Shown: positions 1 to 11,491, numbered from the stretch's first letter. The stretch is DNA of 64,000 nucleotides from Bryum argenteum (GCA_037043015.1 CM073326.1:868001-932000), one strand, 5' to 3'. The notes: generated by a model from the letters alone, not told the origin. Made by a program: numbers and translations.

Positions 1-2090
1 AGTCAATCTATCTTCTTTTTGCCAGTAACCTCGGAGTTCTGCATAGTCTTCTACTCTGTTCTTTCGTTGTGTGTGTTTGAATAGACTAGCCGACTTTTGT
101 CTTGCAGGATCTCTGATCTGTTTGTGAGAATTGTGTGTTTACTCTCTCTCTCTCTGGTGTTTAGTAGACCCGACCTAAAGCTGTCTGGTTCCTCTAGATA
201 CTCACTAGTCGGTAGAGTAAACTCCCTTCCCTTCTCGCTAGTCGCAGTTTTGATAACCCGACGTTGTTGTGACTAGTAGGAAATTAACTTAGACTCGTTA
301 GGGTATGGTTTCAGAAAAACCCCCTTAACAAAGCTCCACGATCCTCTCCAAATGATCTGAATTTCTCCTTCAAGCGCACCACCACGTGCGTGGGCCCATA
401 ACCTATTGAGATTGAAGGGAAAGACTTTACTTAGATGGTATTGGATGACTTCAGCCATGCAAGGGCTGAATACAAGTAGTAGGAAGCCTCCTCTACATAT
501 CTCCTAACCATGTGGGATAACTCACCACTATGGGCTGCCTTTGACTACAAGCAACACCTAATGGAGTCTATGAACTAATTAAGTGCATAGTTCTACTTCT
601 ATAACTCCATGTACACTATCTACTTCAATAGGTACATGTTTCTCAACAGGTTGAGGAGGTAGTACCTCACCCGGAGGCCCAAGTTAACGAGGTGGGAGAC
701 CCGGGCGAACAGGAACAGCAGGAGGAGGCCGTGGCCCCTCAGGAAGAAGCGGAAGTCCAACCCGTTCCCCCTCCATCAAAGTTGAAGGCACTCCGGAACA
801 GGTGGAAGAGCCGGAGGACACAGTAAAACCCGAGGTTTTACATCGTCACTCGGGTCGATCAAAGAGGCAGATTCCCCTCCCCGCGAGTGGAAAGGTGTTC
901 CCAGGAGGAATACCCCCGCCGCCAGACACCTCGAGCCGCCCCACGCCGCCGGAGGAAGACACTAATTAGTAATTAGTTAGGTTAGAAGTAGCTAGAAATA
1001 GTAGATGCCTTTTTGGCCACTCACCCGGGAATCTCGGAGACCCGGGAATTCCGGATCTGATAGGGTTTCCGGGAAATCCAGGACCCTCTGTACTAACCGA
1101 AGGCGCTGCGGAGTCCTTCGGGTCTTTTCTGCGATCCACCTCTGTGAGTAAAGGTTCAATCTGCATCTGAAACCTCGCGTCCTTGCTGTGTATGTGTGAG
1201 TGATTTTCTTGGTGTCTTGTGTAAAGTGAGGATTGAAAACCGGTTGTGGATACAGGAAGTCCCTTGTTGGTTCGGTAGTTACGAGTCTGAGATATCCAAG
1301 GAAGGGTTGCCAGAGGAGTGACGCCGTCAGTAAGAGGTCCAAGTGAGAGAAGTCCGAGCGTCCTGGAGGTGCTCAGTGAGTGACAAGGGGGTGTGACTTC
1401 AACCGGGTTGGACAGAGGAGTTGGGATTGGTGAAAGCCACCCTGTATACCTACCTCCCGGATGGGATATTCGGTTGAGGGAAGTCGACGATTGGAGTTGT
1501 ACGTAACCCCGGGTACCAGCTAACCACCAGTGTACGTCAGCAGAAATCTCGTGGGCCGAGTAGTGGGATGCTACTCACTGCCGACCGGATCACAAGTCGT
1601 GTCGCCTAGAGAGAAGGAGAGAACCGGACAGCTGCCGGTGTGACCTACCGTTCGGGCAAATCGACTGAGTGGTAGCGGCCGTTGTAAGGGAGGAACCCCA
1701 GGTAGAGAAAGAGAGAGGGGAATACGAGCATAGGTGAAACTCCAGTCACCCTAATCAACCGGAGGAGAGTACCCCTTCCGTGCTCTGTTAAAAACTTACA
1801 GGGAGAACCCCTCCGAGGATTTACGGAGGTTAAACTAAATCATCACTCACTAATACGCTCTAACCGGCCAAGATAATATTTGAATCGAGGAGGGCAACTG
1901 GATCAGTATCAAGCCGGTTACCCTGGGGTTTTGGGTTAAGGAACCAGTCAGGTTTAAACCATCGCGTCTACTGATCCGGTGTACCATATTGGGTTGGTCG
2001 TTGTAGCGTCAAACCGGTAGTCAATCCGGATTTCGTCTTGTCTTCACACTTCACAGAATCTCCGTAGAACGTTACCCGGAAGGTGGACCA
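1..2090. other. No clear gene; possible LTR-retroelement-like remnant
   Basis: No long reading frame stands out here. On the plus strand about 650-826 reads as a Glu/Gln/Pro-rich acidic stretch ending in a basic tail and a stop, followed by GC-rich non-coding sequence to about 1840 that differs in composition from the AT-rich DNA elsewhere. Such a layout could be the 3' end of an old retroelement polyprotein next to a terminal repeat, but no protease, reverse transcriptase or integrase motif is visible and no matched repeat pair was found. It is treated as a possible fossil only. It may also be ordinary flanking DNA or the outer part of the neighbouring palindrome-bearing element. Confidence 0.2.
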
Positions 2091-2215
2091 TTTTGCTAGG
2101 TTGTAGCAGTAAATTGGGTTATGCTTGGTCTTCTCGGTTTGGTAACTCACAACAATGATTGACACGATAATCGACAGATAAACATGTTGGGGAACAATAA
2201 CAGAGGATCCCATTG

Positions 2216-2678
2216 AGGTCGATGACAACATTTAACCAAGCTTTGCCTGACTCTCTTGGAATAAAACCTATTTCTTCACTAGAATTTTCAGAGACCGTGG
2301 CGTTCCTAACCTGGATAGCAAGCACGTCGCAGCAGGACAACATTACTGAGGTTTCTCTGCGAGAGGTTTAATAAATTCAAAGACAACATCTCGTAGTACA
2401 AATATTCGATGATCTCTAAAGATAAGAATGGATTGATGAAAAGTACCTGGATATCGTCATTGCTCATCTCGTCATCATCGTGAAGGCCCATTGATCCTAG
2501 CGACTGTTGGGTGCAATCTACATCATCACCCAATGTAGGATCATTGCCGAGAAGCGATGCTTCAGTGTAATTGGGAGTGTCCTCGGGAGGATGCGAATCA
2601 TGGCGAACAAGATCAACTAATACATCTTCCATGACCGGAATATCGATATCTTCATGCTCATCCTCTACATCTGTTCAA
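2216..2678 (-). CDS. Two exon-like pieces with a DLNGILC (HAD/FCP1-like) motif, unidentified
   Basis: Read on the minus strand, an exon-like stretch from about 2678 to 2459 encodes an acidic segment that includes EDEHEDIDIPVMEDVLVDL and ends ...MSNDDIQ at a GTACTT donor. It joins in phase to a second stretch starting after the acceptor TATCCAG at about 2314, which continues VRNATVSENSSEEIGF and then WLNVVIDLNGILCYC. The hydrophobic strand followed by DLNG resembles the first motif of HAD-type phosphatases of the FCP1/NLI group, where DLDxT is usual; here the second Asp is Asn. The end of the gene cannot be followed. It may be the start of a separate gene or more exons of the minus-strand gene upstream. 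A single palindrome of the local family lies in the gap before it. Identity is weak; coding nature is moderately supported by acidic composition and phase-matched splice sites. Confidence 0.35.
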
Positions 2679-2774
2679 CGCAATACAAGGTCATTGAAAT
2701 CAGGCAAACACAATGAAGTGTGGTGGAAGGAGGAGTGTGAATCCGAACAGAATGCCTATGTGGCTGATGGGCAA

Positions 2775-2795
2775 TTTAGCTCGAGTCGAGCTAAA
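2775..2795. repeat. Isolated copy of the 23-bp palindrome
   Basis: One copy of the TTTAGCTCGA / free base / TCGAGCTAAA palindrome, with G at the centre (2785). It lies in non-coding DNA between the coding segment ending at 2906 and the next exon-like stretch starting near 2678. It is the leftmost copy seen in the window. Confidence 0.9.
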
Positions 2796-2905
2796 ATGAA
2801 CGTGGTAACGCCTGTATTAATTACAAAAAAATGTTTGAGAGTTTGTATCAAAAAAAGTGTTCTACCGGTTTTTACAACTCAATAACTATAAAGTATACCC
2901 ATTAT

Positions 2906-3783
2906 CTAAGAAGAAGTGGGACCTGTGGTATTCTCTTGCACCTCAGCCTCAGAGTCAGTATTCCGCGGAATTGGCGTAGGTGGATGCGCTGCTGGCTCGA
3001 CGAAAGCAGTGGCTGGAGGTGCAGTGTCAGGAAGAGGGCGTTGCCCCCCATGGAAAGTACCTGCATCTAAACTTTGAGTACTAGGCACTGCAATTGCAGA
3101 AGGCAGAGGAGGAGGAGGAAGTGCAGATGGATTTAAGCCACTTAGTGCTCTACTAAACATATCCATCATATCCAGGTGTCTTCTGTTTGCCTCCTATTCG
3201 CGCTGAGCGTCGCGAGCGCGAAACTCATCAGCCATTCTGAGAATCGCGGCTTGCTCTTCCTCAAGTTTCTTCTGCAGTTCTGAAATCACCGCTGCTTCGG
3301 AGAACCTTGACTTCGGCGATTCCTTGGCCATTGCAGAGCCTTTCCGCTTTCGACTTGCGGAACCCCTGCCACGCGCTAAACCGCTACGCGATTCCGGGGT
3401 ATTTCGCAGATTGTCGGAGCTGTCCTGCGGGAGGTTCTGGAAATCGGGCTGTCGGATCCGCACGGGAGGGGCGTCTACCTCAGCCGACCCTGCTAGGCGC
3501 GCACTGCCTTCCGCCTCGTCTTCCTCGGCGCTAGAGGCAACTTCTTCCACATCATCATCATCTTCTTCTCCTTCGCCGTCATCGCCCTTCATACTGTCGT
3601 CATCAGCTTCCACCTTAGCCCCTTCAGGAGGGCTCTGCCGATGATAGGGAAGGTATTAGCATCGACAGGATATCCGCTGATGCTGAAGTCATTCGGATCA
3701 AGATTAACACCGATCTGATATGCATGGTGTATGTCAACGGAGTCGTCATTGTCGGCTATGACGAAAGATTCAGACGCTATCAT
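2906..3783 (-). CDS. C-terminal exons of the minus-strand gene: acidic, NLS and coiled-coil tail
   Basis: A good acceptor (CGTCGTCCTGCAG) on the minus strand places an exon start at 3783, in the same phase as the donor that ends the upstream exon at 4192. The exon opens MIASESFVIADNDDSVDI. A second frame from about 3640 downward is strongly coding-like: an Asp/Glu-rich run (EGEEDDDDVEEVASSAEEDE), a basic ASRKRKGS patch that could be a nuclear localisation signal, a heptad-like stretch (VISELQKKLEEEQAAILRM), then a Met/Pro-rich tail ending ...TTGPTSS before a stop at 2906-2908. The change of frame near 3640 is either a short intron or decay, and at least one in-frame stop interrupts the tail. 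Acid-rich, coiled-coil tails are common in nuclear chromatin- or DNA-associated proteins. It probably belongs to the ParB-like gene; a separate gene is possible. Confidence 0.45.
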
Positions 3784-3817
3784 CTGCAGGACGACGATGA
3801 GAAGTCAGACAAAGGCA

Positions 3818-4175
3818 TTTAGCTCGATTCGAGCTAAACTACATGCTACGAAGGAAATGAACGAGTTCATAACTTAGAAGGAAATCAGAAGTATCAGAGG
3901 TATCACTTAGTTTAGCTCGACTCGAGGTAAACTACATGTGCAGGAATCCTTGTGCAGGAAGCATGGAACTGATTGAGTTTAGCTCGATTCGAGCTAAACG
4001 TCATTCTCAAGAAAGCAATCAAGGTATGGAATAAATGCGGCTACAACGACATGGAATGACGTAGTTTAGCTCGACTCGAGCTAAACTATAATACGAGCAG
4101 AGCAGACCGAACCGGATTTCAATGATGTCAGGGAAGGGAAGGGTAATGACCCCGTTTAGCTCGAGTCGAGCTAAA
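3818..4175. repeat. Five palindromes filling an intron (408 bp)
   Basis: Palindrome copies begin at 3818 (centre T), 3911 (C, one arm mismatch), 3978 (T), 4065 (C) and 4155 (G), spaced 67-93 bp apart. The inferred intron runs from the GTAAGA donor at 4191 to the CTGCAG acceptor ending at 3784, so the whole array sits inside it. Spacer sequences between copies are unrelated to each other as far as can be seen by eye, whereas the arms are nearly perfect. Confidence 0.85.
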
Positions 4176-4191
4176 CTGGGCTGTATCTTAC

Positions 4192-7100
4192 CATGCTTGC
4201 TGTAACGGCTTTTGATCCGGAATAGATAAGGCAGATAGACTCATTCGGGCCGCAGAAAAGCTTGATGACTTGAAGGTAGAATTCCATTCTCAGCTCGTTG
4301 GGGAACATGCTGTACTCCACCTCATTGTACTTTTGGGGCTTCTCGTACAGAATGTGTTTGGGGGCTGTGTAGATAGATTTTATTTCTCCGCGGATCCTCA
4401 CGGATGTGTGCTTGAGGAAGAGAAGTCGCACGGGCTCCATTGCCTGCCTACTCTTAGCGGCAAACCCTCCAAGACGCTCGTTGGCGGCAGGCTCGTAAAT
4501 GGACTGGATCAGCTCGTATTCCACACCTTCGAAGAACGAACTGGTCTTGGCGAAGTGCTGTACATGCTCAAGGTCCTTCTCATCCCCACATATGAACAGC
4601 CAGACAGGAACAGCCTTGAGAGAAGGCCTATCTTGTCCTCCGAGAACGTTCATGAAAATCTCAAAGAACGGTTTCTCAATAGTAGATTTCGCCTTTCCAG
4701 CAGCTCCAGGAATGAGTCTGAAGTCGATGATCCCGAAATTGATGTCCTCGCCTTCTTTACTCCACGAACCTGCTTCCCAGTCATGAAGCTTCATCGGGTT
4801 CTCCCTTTGGAAGAACCGAGTATGAGCAATTCCACTGGAAGGTTGGAATTTCTTGCGGACTTCAAGGAATACGCGGAAGAACTCTTTCGCGTATGGCGAG
4901 AGAACCTCGCAGCTGCTATTCCGGTGCATTGTCGCCTTCTGGTTGGCGCAGTATGACTCCGGAACATCCCACTCGAGAAGCACTCGCTTCGACGCTTTTG
5001 TGACGTGGTAGTCCTTCTTGAATTTCTTCCACGCCTAAACGTCAAGTTCGTCGCCCTTGAAAATACCGAGCGTAGGATCAATCTTGTGAAGCTGGAGCTG
5101 TGCGATAGCTTTGCGCTTCAATCGTTCTACGTAATCCTTCCAAACGTAGCAGTCCTCGAGATGAGACTTAGGTTGCTTGAGAACAACCTTCGGGTATTTC
5201 AGGGTCCTCGATGGCCCTGACTCGTTCAAGATGTGTCTGCAGAGCTTCTCGTGGTCCCTCTCGGAGAGGTTGCCAAGGAATTTAAAAAACTCTCGATTGA
5301 GAGTTGTATCTTTGTCCGGAAGAAAGCCCTCCTTGTCCTTGAACTTGGATCCGTCCATGGACTCGGGGTCGACGAGGTCTCCTTGGGCGGCGCAAGTAAT
5401 CACAGATTCCCAGAGCTTATACAGGTTCTCTGGTGCAGTGATGATCTTGATCTCGTTAGTAAGGGTAAGCAATTTCTTGCCGCCCTTCTTGTTTAGTTCC
5501 CTTTAATGATTGACGACGTCGATCATTGAGAACCTCTCGCTTACAGCCGCGAAGAATTTCTGCAAAATCGAGTACAGGTAATTCAAGTAAGAATCGACTG
5601 TGGCTATACAATTTAGCTCGAATCGAGCTAAACCAAAGGGATTCATGTTCACAATAATGCATTTTAAGTTTAGCTCGATTCGAGCTAAACTGAACTGCAT
5701 CTGCAGTTTAGCTCGATTCGAGCTAAACACTACTGAATCTGCAGTTTAGCTCGATTCGAGCTAAACATTAACGCAGTGGTGAAGAAAGGCTTACATCGTA
5801 AGCGATTGTTTGGCTTGCAGCTCGCTTTGGCTTAATTCGAAGCCCTGCCACCCCGGTTGCATCACGTTTTGGTGGAGGACACCCGAACTCTACCCACACT
5901 TTCCGAGCGGCGAGGATATTTGTTGCCCACGTCGGTTTAAACTGAGCAAAGTAATTCACTCTGTTATAAAAAGCTGAAATTTTGCGCAGCTTGTCCACAT
6001 CTTTAGTCCAGACTATGTACGCATTCCAAGTCCGGAAGTCCTTCTTAATAGGCTCGGGGACGGTGTCTTTCTGAATCATCTCCTTCGACGCAGCCACGCT
6101 GTGCTGGCCGTTAATGATGTAGAATTCGCAGTCCGTCATATCCCGTTCGTCCTTGGGCTTGAACTTCAAGTCGGGCATGACGCACAGAGTCTGCTTGTGT
6201 GACCGGTCCGGCAAATTGATGAGGTAGTTCAGGAGGCTGGTTTGCCCCCTCTTCTCGAAGGCTCGGATTGTCCACGACGCTGGTGCTTCCTTCATCTTCA
6301 TGGTGTCAATCTCCAATTTCCGCTGGGGATTATTTTCGAAGACGAATGCGTCTTGGCAGTCGGAGAAGAATTTCTGGTATATGACATTGCAGTTGGTGTA
6401 GTCAATGTCTTCTACCTTGTCGACAATCATAGGGATCTCTGAGACGGCGTCGTTGATAGCGTTTGCCAAATCCTCTTCTGATACGAGCTTGTTGCGCCTC
6501 GCGTCATCAGCTAGCTTCCTCGACCGTCTCTTTTGAGGCGATGACAATCCAGGGGTTCCAGAACTATTCGCCCCTGTGGATGTTACCCTCGGGGTTGATG
6601 GCTGGACTCGTGTGGTGGTCCTGCTATCTATGGGACTCCCTGTCCCGGTAAGGCCTGAACGCTCGAAGAGAGGTCGCTGAGCTACTTGTTTTGCTTTCGC
6701 TGCAACAGATGCCTGAATGATGGAGTTGACGACGTTCCTTAGCTTGAAGGATAGAGCTTTTGCTTTTAGCGGTCCATCGTTCTTCGACCTCCACTTCCCT
6801 TCAAGGATTTCAGCTCTGAGAGTGGACTTGACTTCATCGAAATGGGATGCCTCTAAACTCTCGACCATTGCTACAGCATCAAATGGCGTCGCTACTGTGT
6901 TGATGGCTAGGATGAAATTGTAAGGGGTTGACCCTGGAGAAGAACAAATGATCTTGATCACCTCCGGCGACTCGCAATCAAGCTCGGTGATTTTTGTGTC
7001 GACATCGATTATCATATGATCAGCCACAGGCCCTTGGTAGCTTACAGCGACCGTAAGGTTTGGCGTGTGCGCAGCCCAAACCGCTGTCCAGGTTTTGACC

Positions 7101-7210
7101 TTGGTTGCGTCCTTGAATTTGTAGCAATCAAGGTTCAAGGTATCATCTCCATCATCGTCTTGATCCGCCACTGCCCTTGGCTTGAAGAAGTGGGCGAGCA
7201 AGCCCTTCAT
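4192..7210 (-). CDS. ParB/DGQHR-like protein of a palindrome-bearing element (two main exons)
   Basis: Exon 1 runs 7210-5795 (472 codons) and exon 2 runs 5559-4192 (456 codons); both junctions are phase 0 (donor GATGTAAGC at 5794, acceptor TTTTGCAG ending at 5560, donor ATGGTAAGA at 4191). The ATG at 7210 lies 10 bp after an acceptor (GAATGCAG), implying a 5'-leader intron. Residues 1-190 form a mixed fold of unknown type. Residues about 190-240 are Ser/Thr/Pro-rich with a basic PQKRRSRK patch. Around 366-375 sits YIINGQHSVAAS, followed by RTWNAYIVW and LRKISAFYNRVN. The INGQHS loop resembles the conserved DGQHR/GxxH signature of ParB, sulfiredoxin and DndB-type DGQHR proteins; that assignment is by motif only. 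Exon 2 reads as a soluble globular region. A couple of in-frame stops, all TAA or TAG, interrupt exon 2, so this copy may be decaying. The introns and upstream leader carry dozens of copies of one palindrome, suggesting the protein or its partner binds it. Confidence 0.6.
5612..5765. repeat. Four palindromes inside a 235-bp intron
   Basis: Copies begin at 5612 (centre A), 5669 (T), 5707 (T) and 5745 (T), spaced only 38-57 bp apart. The inferred intron is 5794-5560 on the minus strand, so the array makes up most of it. If transcribed, each copy could fold into an 11-bp stem with essentially no loop, or pair with its neighbours. Confidence 0.85.
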
Positions 7211-7277
7211 TCTCTGCTCACTGCATTCATCAAGAAATATTTGAGTTCAGTGAATGGTTTCGAGGTGACCGTAAAAG

Positions 7278-8972
7278 TTTAGCTCGACTCGAGCTAAACT
7301 GACTAGTTATCATCAGTCTCTTTAATTTAAATTGTCACTTATTAAGGGTTGCAGTTTAGCTCGATTCGAGCTAAACTGAGTTACAGTTTTTGCAAGTTAG
7401 GAACTTTGTTTAGCTCGACTCGAGCTAAACTCAAGAGCTAGAAGTTGAGTCATTTTAACATGAGGTTTAGCTCGATTCGAGCTAAACTTACTAGACTATG
7501 GTTTGATGTTAATGTTAATGTTAGCTTACTATTCTAAGGGTCACAGTTTAGCTCGAATCGAGCTAAACAAGAGTAGAGTCTGTGCGCGATATTACCTTAG
7601 TTTAGCTCGACTTGTGCTTAACTCAATAACTAGCAATTGTCTTATGTGAACAATAGGTTTAGCTCGATTCGAGCTAAACTAATTTACAGAGGTTTGCTAT
7701 TAAGTTGTTTTGTCACTTATTAAGGGTTGCAATTTAGCTCGACTCGAGCTAAACTGAGTTACAGTTTGTGCAAGTTAGTAACTTAGTTTAGCTCGACTCG
7801 AGCCAAACTCAACAGCTAGCAATTGTCTCATGTGAACATGAAGTTTAGCTCGATTCGAGCTAAACTTTCTAGACTAAGGTTAGATGTTAATGTTAATGCT
7901 ATCTTACTATACTAAGGGTCACAGTTTAGCTCGATTCGAGCTAAACAAGATTACAGTATGTGCGAGATAAACTCAAGAACTAGCAATGGTCTCATGTGAG
8001 CATTATGTTTAGCTTGATTCGAGCGTAACTGTTGAATCTAAGGTTAGATATTTAGGTTAATTCTAAATTTATAAGGGTCACAGTTTAGCTCGAATCGAGC
8101 TAAACTCAAGTGAGTTTCAGTATGTACGAGTTGGAAGGCTTAGTTTAGCTCGACTCGAGCTAAACTCATTAATTTTCATTGCTCTTATGCGAGCATTTAG
8201 TTTAGCTCGAATCGAGCTAAACTTCATAGCTTAAGGTTAGATATATTTATGTTTACAATCATTTTCAAAACAGGTAAATTCTAACTAATGTAGGTTACAG
8301 TTTAGCTCGAGTCGAGCTAAACTGAACTACAATTGCTGCGAGTTGGCTTCTGTAGTTTAGCTCGGCTCGAGCTTAACTTAAAATATGTTATTAGTCTCTT
8401 ATATAAACGTTTAGTTTAGCTCGAATCGAGCTAAACTTTATAGTCAAAGATTAGATATAATTTCAATTAGTACAATTTTCAATAGTAGTTCTTATCGTAT
8501 GTTTTGTTTGGTCACAGTTTAGGGTCACAGTTTAGCTCGAGTCGAGCTAAACTGAGTTACAGTTAAGGCGATTTGGATGCCTTAGTTTAGCTCGACTCGA
8601 GCTAAACTGAATAGATTAAAATAGTGAACGTGTAGTTTAGCTCGAATCGAACTAAACTTTATAGTCTAATTATCATTACGTTTTTTATGTCTTCCTATTC
8701 ATGTACATTTTAAATTATTTAGGGCCACAGTTTAGCTCGAATCGAGCTAAACTTAGTGACCATTTGCCTGGGTTGGATACTACAGTTTAGCTCGACTCGA
8801 GCTAAACTAAATAGAATCCAATATTCGCCTAAGTATGCGAACGTGTAGTTTAGCTCGAATCGAGCTCAACTTCATACTCTAAGATTAGATATTATTGCGT
8901 TTTTTATCTCGTTCTTAACCAGGACAATTCTACATACTGTCAGGAGCTTAGTTTAGCTCGACTCGAGCTAAA
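7278..8972. repeat. Left palindrome array, 25 copies in a three-site higher-order repeat
   Basis: Twenty-five copies were counted, beginning at 7278, 7355, 7409, 7466, 7547, 7601 (weak), 7658, 7733, 7787, 7844, 7925, 8008 (weak), 8084, 8144, 8201, 8301, 8356, 8415, 8531, 8586, 8636, 8731, 8786, 8849 and 8952. From 7355 on they group into eight tandem units of about 160-230 bp that start near 7355, 7547, 7733, 7925, 8084, 8301, 8531 and 8731. A full unit has three palindromes; the middle one has C at its centre, while the outer ones vary (A, T, G, occasionally C). Units open with a GGGTYRCAG-like lead and close with TTAGAT-like AT-rich DNA. Spacers have drifted in length and sequence while arms stay nearly perfect. 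The array lies just upstream of the ATG at 7210, beyond an acceptor at 7221, so it is probably within a 5'-leader intron of the ParB-like gene. Confidence 0.9.
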
Positions 8973-10289
8973 CTTTCAGCTTCTCAGTATCCATTTTTAC
9001 AGAGTTAGAGGTGGTTTCAGCTTTGCGAGTGATTTCAATTAGCACCTTTCTCCCATTCGAGCCATTTCTGTGAGCTGGAAGGTCCAATTTCCTGATGGTC
9101 GTCTTCGGCCTTGTCGTATGTCTGCACAACATACGAGCCTACGGTTTAAAAACAAAGCAATAACAATCTACAAACTTTGCTGCGATTCTTAGTTTGCAAA
9201 CTACGCTGTCATTACATACTGGTTTCTAAATACTATTACTAGAATCTCAAACTACCAAGTCTGCTGGCACTGAGTTGAGCTGTGGAATGAGGATTTTAAG
9301 TTTTTGTAAATTCTTAGTTTTACCCTTTTAATTCCGTTGTGGATGGTTAAGGGAATGGGGTCATATGGCGTAATAGTATGTTCCAGTAATAGAATGGGAA
9401 TGGCCAGTTCTCATAACCATTTCCCAGTATCGGTTTTAAGTTCCGTTTATGTGAGTCAATGGGCAATTGGTCGAGGCCCGTAGAACGGAGTCAGGTCCGT
9501 TGGTGGGGCCGGTCAGTCAACTGGTTGCGGCCAATTGTGTGTTCGGTCCCAGAAGCTTAATTCCGTTGGGGTCGGTTCAAGTCCGTTCCGTTCCCTTTAG
9601 AAGTCCATTCAGTTAAGAGATCTGGAACGGTGTGTCGCTTGTTTAGTGTTGTTTCGTGGGATGGGTATACATGAGTGAGGAGTTTATTGTCTTTTGTCTG
9701 ACCATGGAGAATTGGCGGCCTAGGGAAGCAAGATAGCGCCCTATTTTACTTTGTGTTTATGATCTTAAGCAAGTGTAAATGTGCCAGTCCGTTCTAATAT
9801 AAATAAAACAAAAATTGTGCCAATTAACCTCCAGATATGAGTATTGTGTGTATATGAATGATTAAGAGAGTTGTGTAGAAGTGTGAGTAACAACATTCCA
9901 GTGACAATTCTACGATTAAGCTTTTACGCCGCGGATCCCCAGTATTCGAACCTTACTTAGTGGAATTCGTTTCCATTACTATACTATTACATGAGCACAT
10001 CAAAGCTTCTTAACAGCTTCTCAAATCTCTGATCATTCACAGTATTCAAAGAATTCAATCTAGCTACAATTGTCTATGCAAATACAAGTCTGTTGCATAG
10101 ATAAATGTATCATAAGCTTGTTGCTATCTAATGGACTATTATTACAGAAACTATCTTACCACACAAAACAAATGGAAATGCTGATGCGCTTCCAGCAACA
10201 AATCTCAATGCTTTTAGTTCTCCCAATTCGCAATCAATCCAACCTGTACGCATGATACAAACAAATAATGCACCACAAACTCAAAAAAA

Positions 10290-10495
10290 AAAGCAGAAAT
10301 GAAATCGCAGAAATGAAGAAATCGCAGCTAGAAATCGCAGCTAGAAAGCATGAGTTTGTGGTTCAAAAAAAATGCAGAAATGAAATCGCAGCTAGAAATC
10401 GCAGCTAGAAAAATGCAGGCATTATATTTGTTTGGAGTTTGTGGTTCAAAAAAAATGAAGAATTGCTTTCTAGCTGCTGAAATCGCAGCAATCAT
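10290..10495. repeat. Short tandem repeat with GAAATCGCAGCTA units
   Basis: GAAATCGCAGCTAGAAATCGCAGCTAGAAA-like strings recur at about 10315-10345 and 10383-10413, each followed by a GTTTGTGGTTCAAAAAAAATG block, with a single diverged unit near 10478. It reads as a local duplication of roughly 70-100 bp. No function is evident. Confidence 0.6.
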
Positions 10496-11491
10496 CAATT
10501 TAAGCTCCACCGGCCTCATGAACTTGGATCTTAGTACGTACTCCCGAAGTGCTCATGCATGACTTTGAAGACAGAAACAAATTCAGCAGGTTGACCTAGC
10601 TGCCCTCTCTCAGTCGCTCAGATTGAGCAATGGAGTCGCTTCCAAGCATGAACACATTGCTTGAGGTTTCTAAACCCTATACAAAAAGCAACATATTTTT
10701 GGAGTAACTGGAAATAGACCTGAAAACCTAACGTACCTCAAACGTGAAAAAAACCCCAACAATCGGAGCTCTGCAAGTCCTCCTCCGACACGGCAACGCT
10801 CCTTCGACAGCGCTCCCCACCAACACCGCTCCGCTCCCTTTCAACTGTGACCCTCCTTGCACTGCGACGCACCTTCAAACACGAACCTCCAACAGCGCTT
10901 TTGAACACCAACCTCCAACAGCGCTCCCTCGAACACCAACCTCCTCGAACTCCGACGCTCCAAAAGCGCCTATTCTATCCGAGCGGTGCAAACCCCAAAA
11001 ACTTACACAAAAAAAGACGAAAAGCAGAACAAAACCCAAACTATTCCTCACTACAGCAACCACGACCTGCAAAAACTACAAACTACACCGAAATCGCTCC
11101 GACTCGTAGGCGCTACACGAAGCGCACTACTCGAGGCGCACTACTCGAGGCAAAAGATAAAGTAATTTCGAAAAGCAGAGACGATGAAACCAAAAATCAA
11201 AGCGGAAAAGCAGGAGCGCAAATGAGAGAATGAAAATGTAAAACCTGAACTCAGAGTGAGAGAAAGGGAGTGGGAGGTGAAAGGCGGCGCTCGTGAATAA
11301 TGATTCATATCCAATCATTTCAATTACTGCCGAGGCCATCATATTTACTGCCGAGGCCATCATTATTACTGATTTACTGCCGAGGCTATCATTATTGCAG
11401 GACAAGCATTTTCAAAAAATTCTGATTTATGAAACCATTTTTCTCTCTAAGTTTAGTACCATAATTAAATTTTCTAACTTCTAAATTTTAA

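Noticed and set aside
3307-3644. Plus-strand frames opposite the acidic, coiled-coil coding segment
   Set aside because: They mirror the minus-strand codons, and the minus strand has the better protein (acidic run, basic patch, heptads).
4270-4956. A 228-codon plus-strand frame
   Set aside because: Shadow of the second exon of the ParB-like gene, which has phase-matched splice sites and typical protein composition.
7278-8972. Treating the palindromes as rho-independent terminators
   Set aside because: No T-run follows the stems, they occur in either gene orientation, and this is a eukaryotic nuclear sequence.
10744-11233. Overlapping plus-strand frames of 121 and 128 codons
   Set aside because: Thr/Pro/Asn-rich and charged low-complexity composition, overlapping frames both open, and no splice or family signal. 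Most likely due to a CA/CG-rich local composition.
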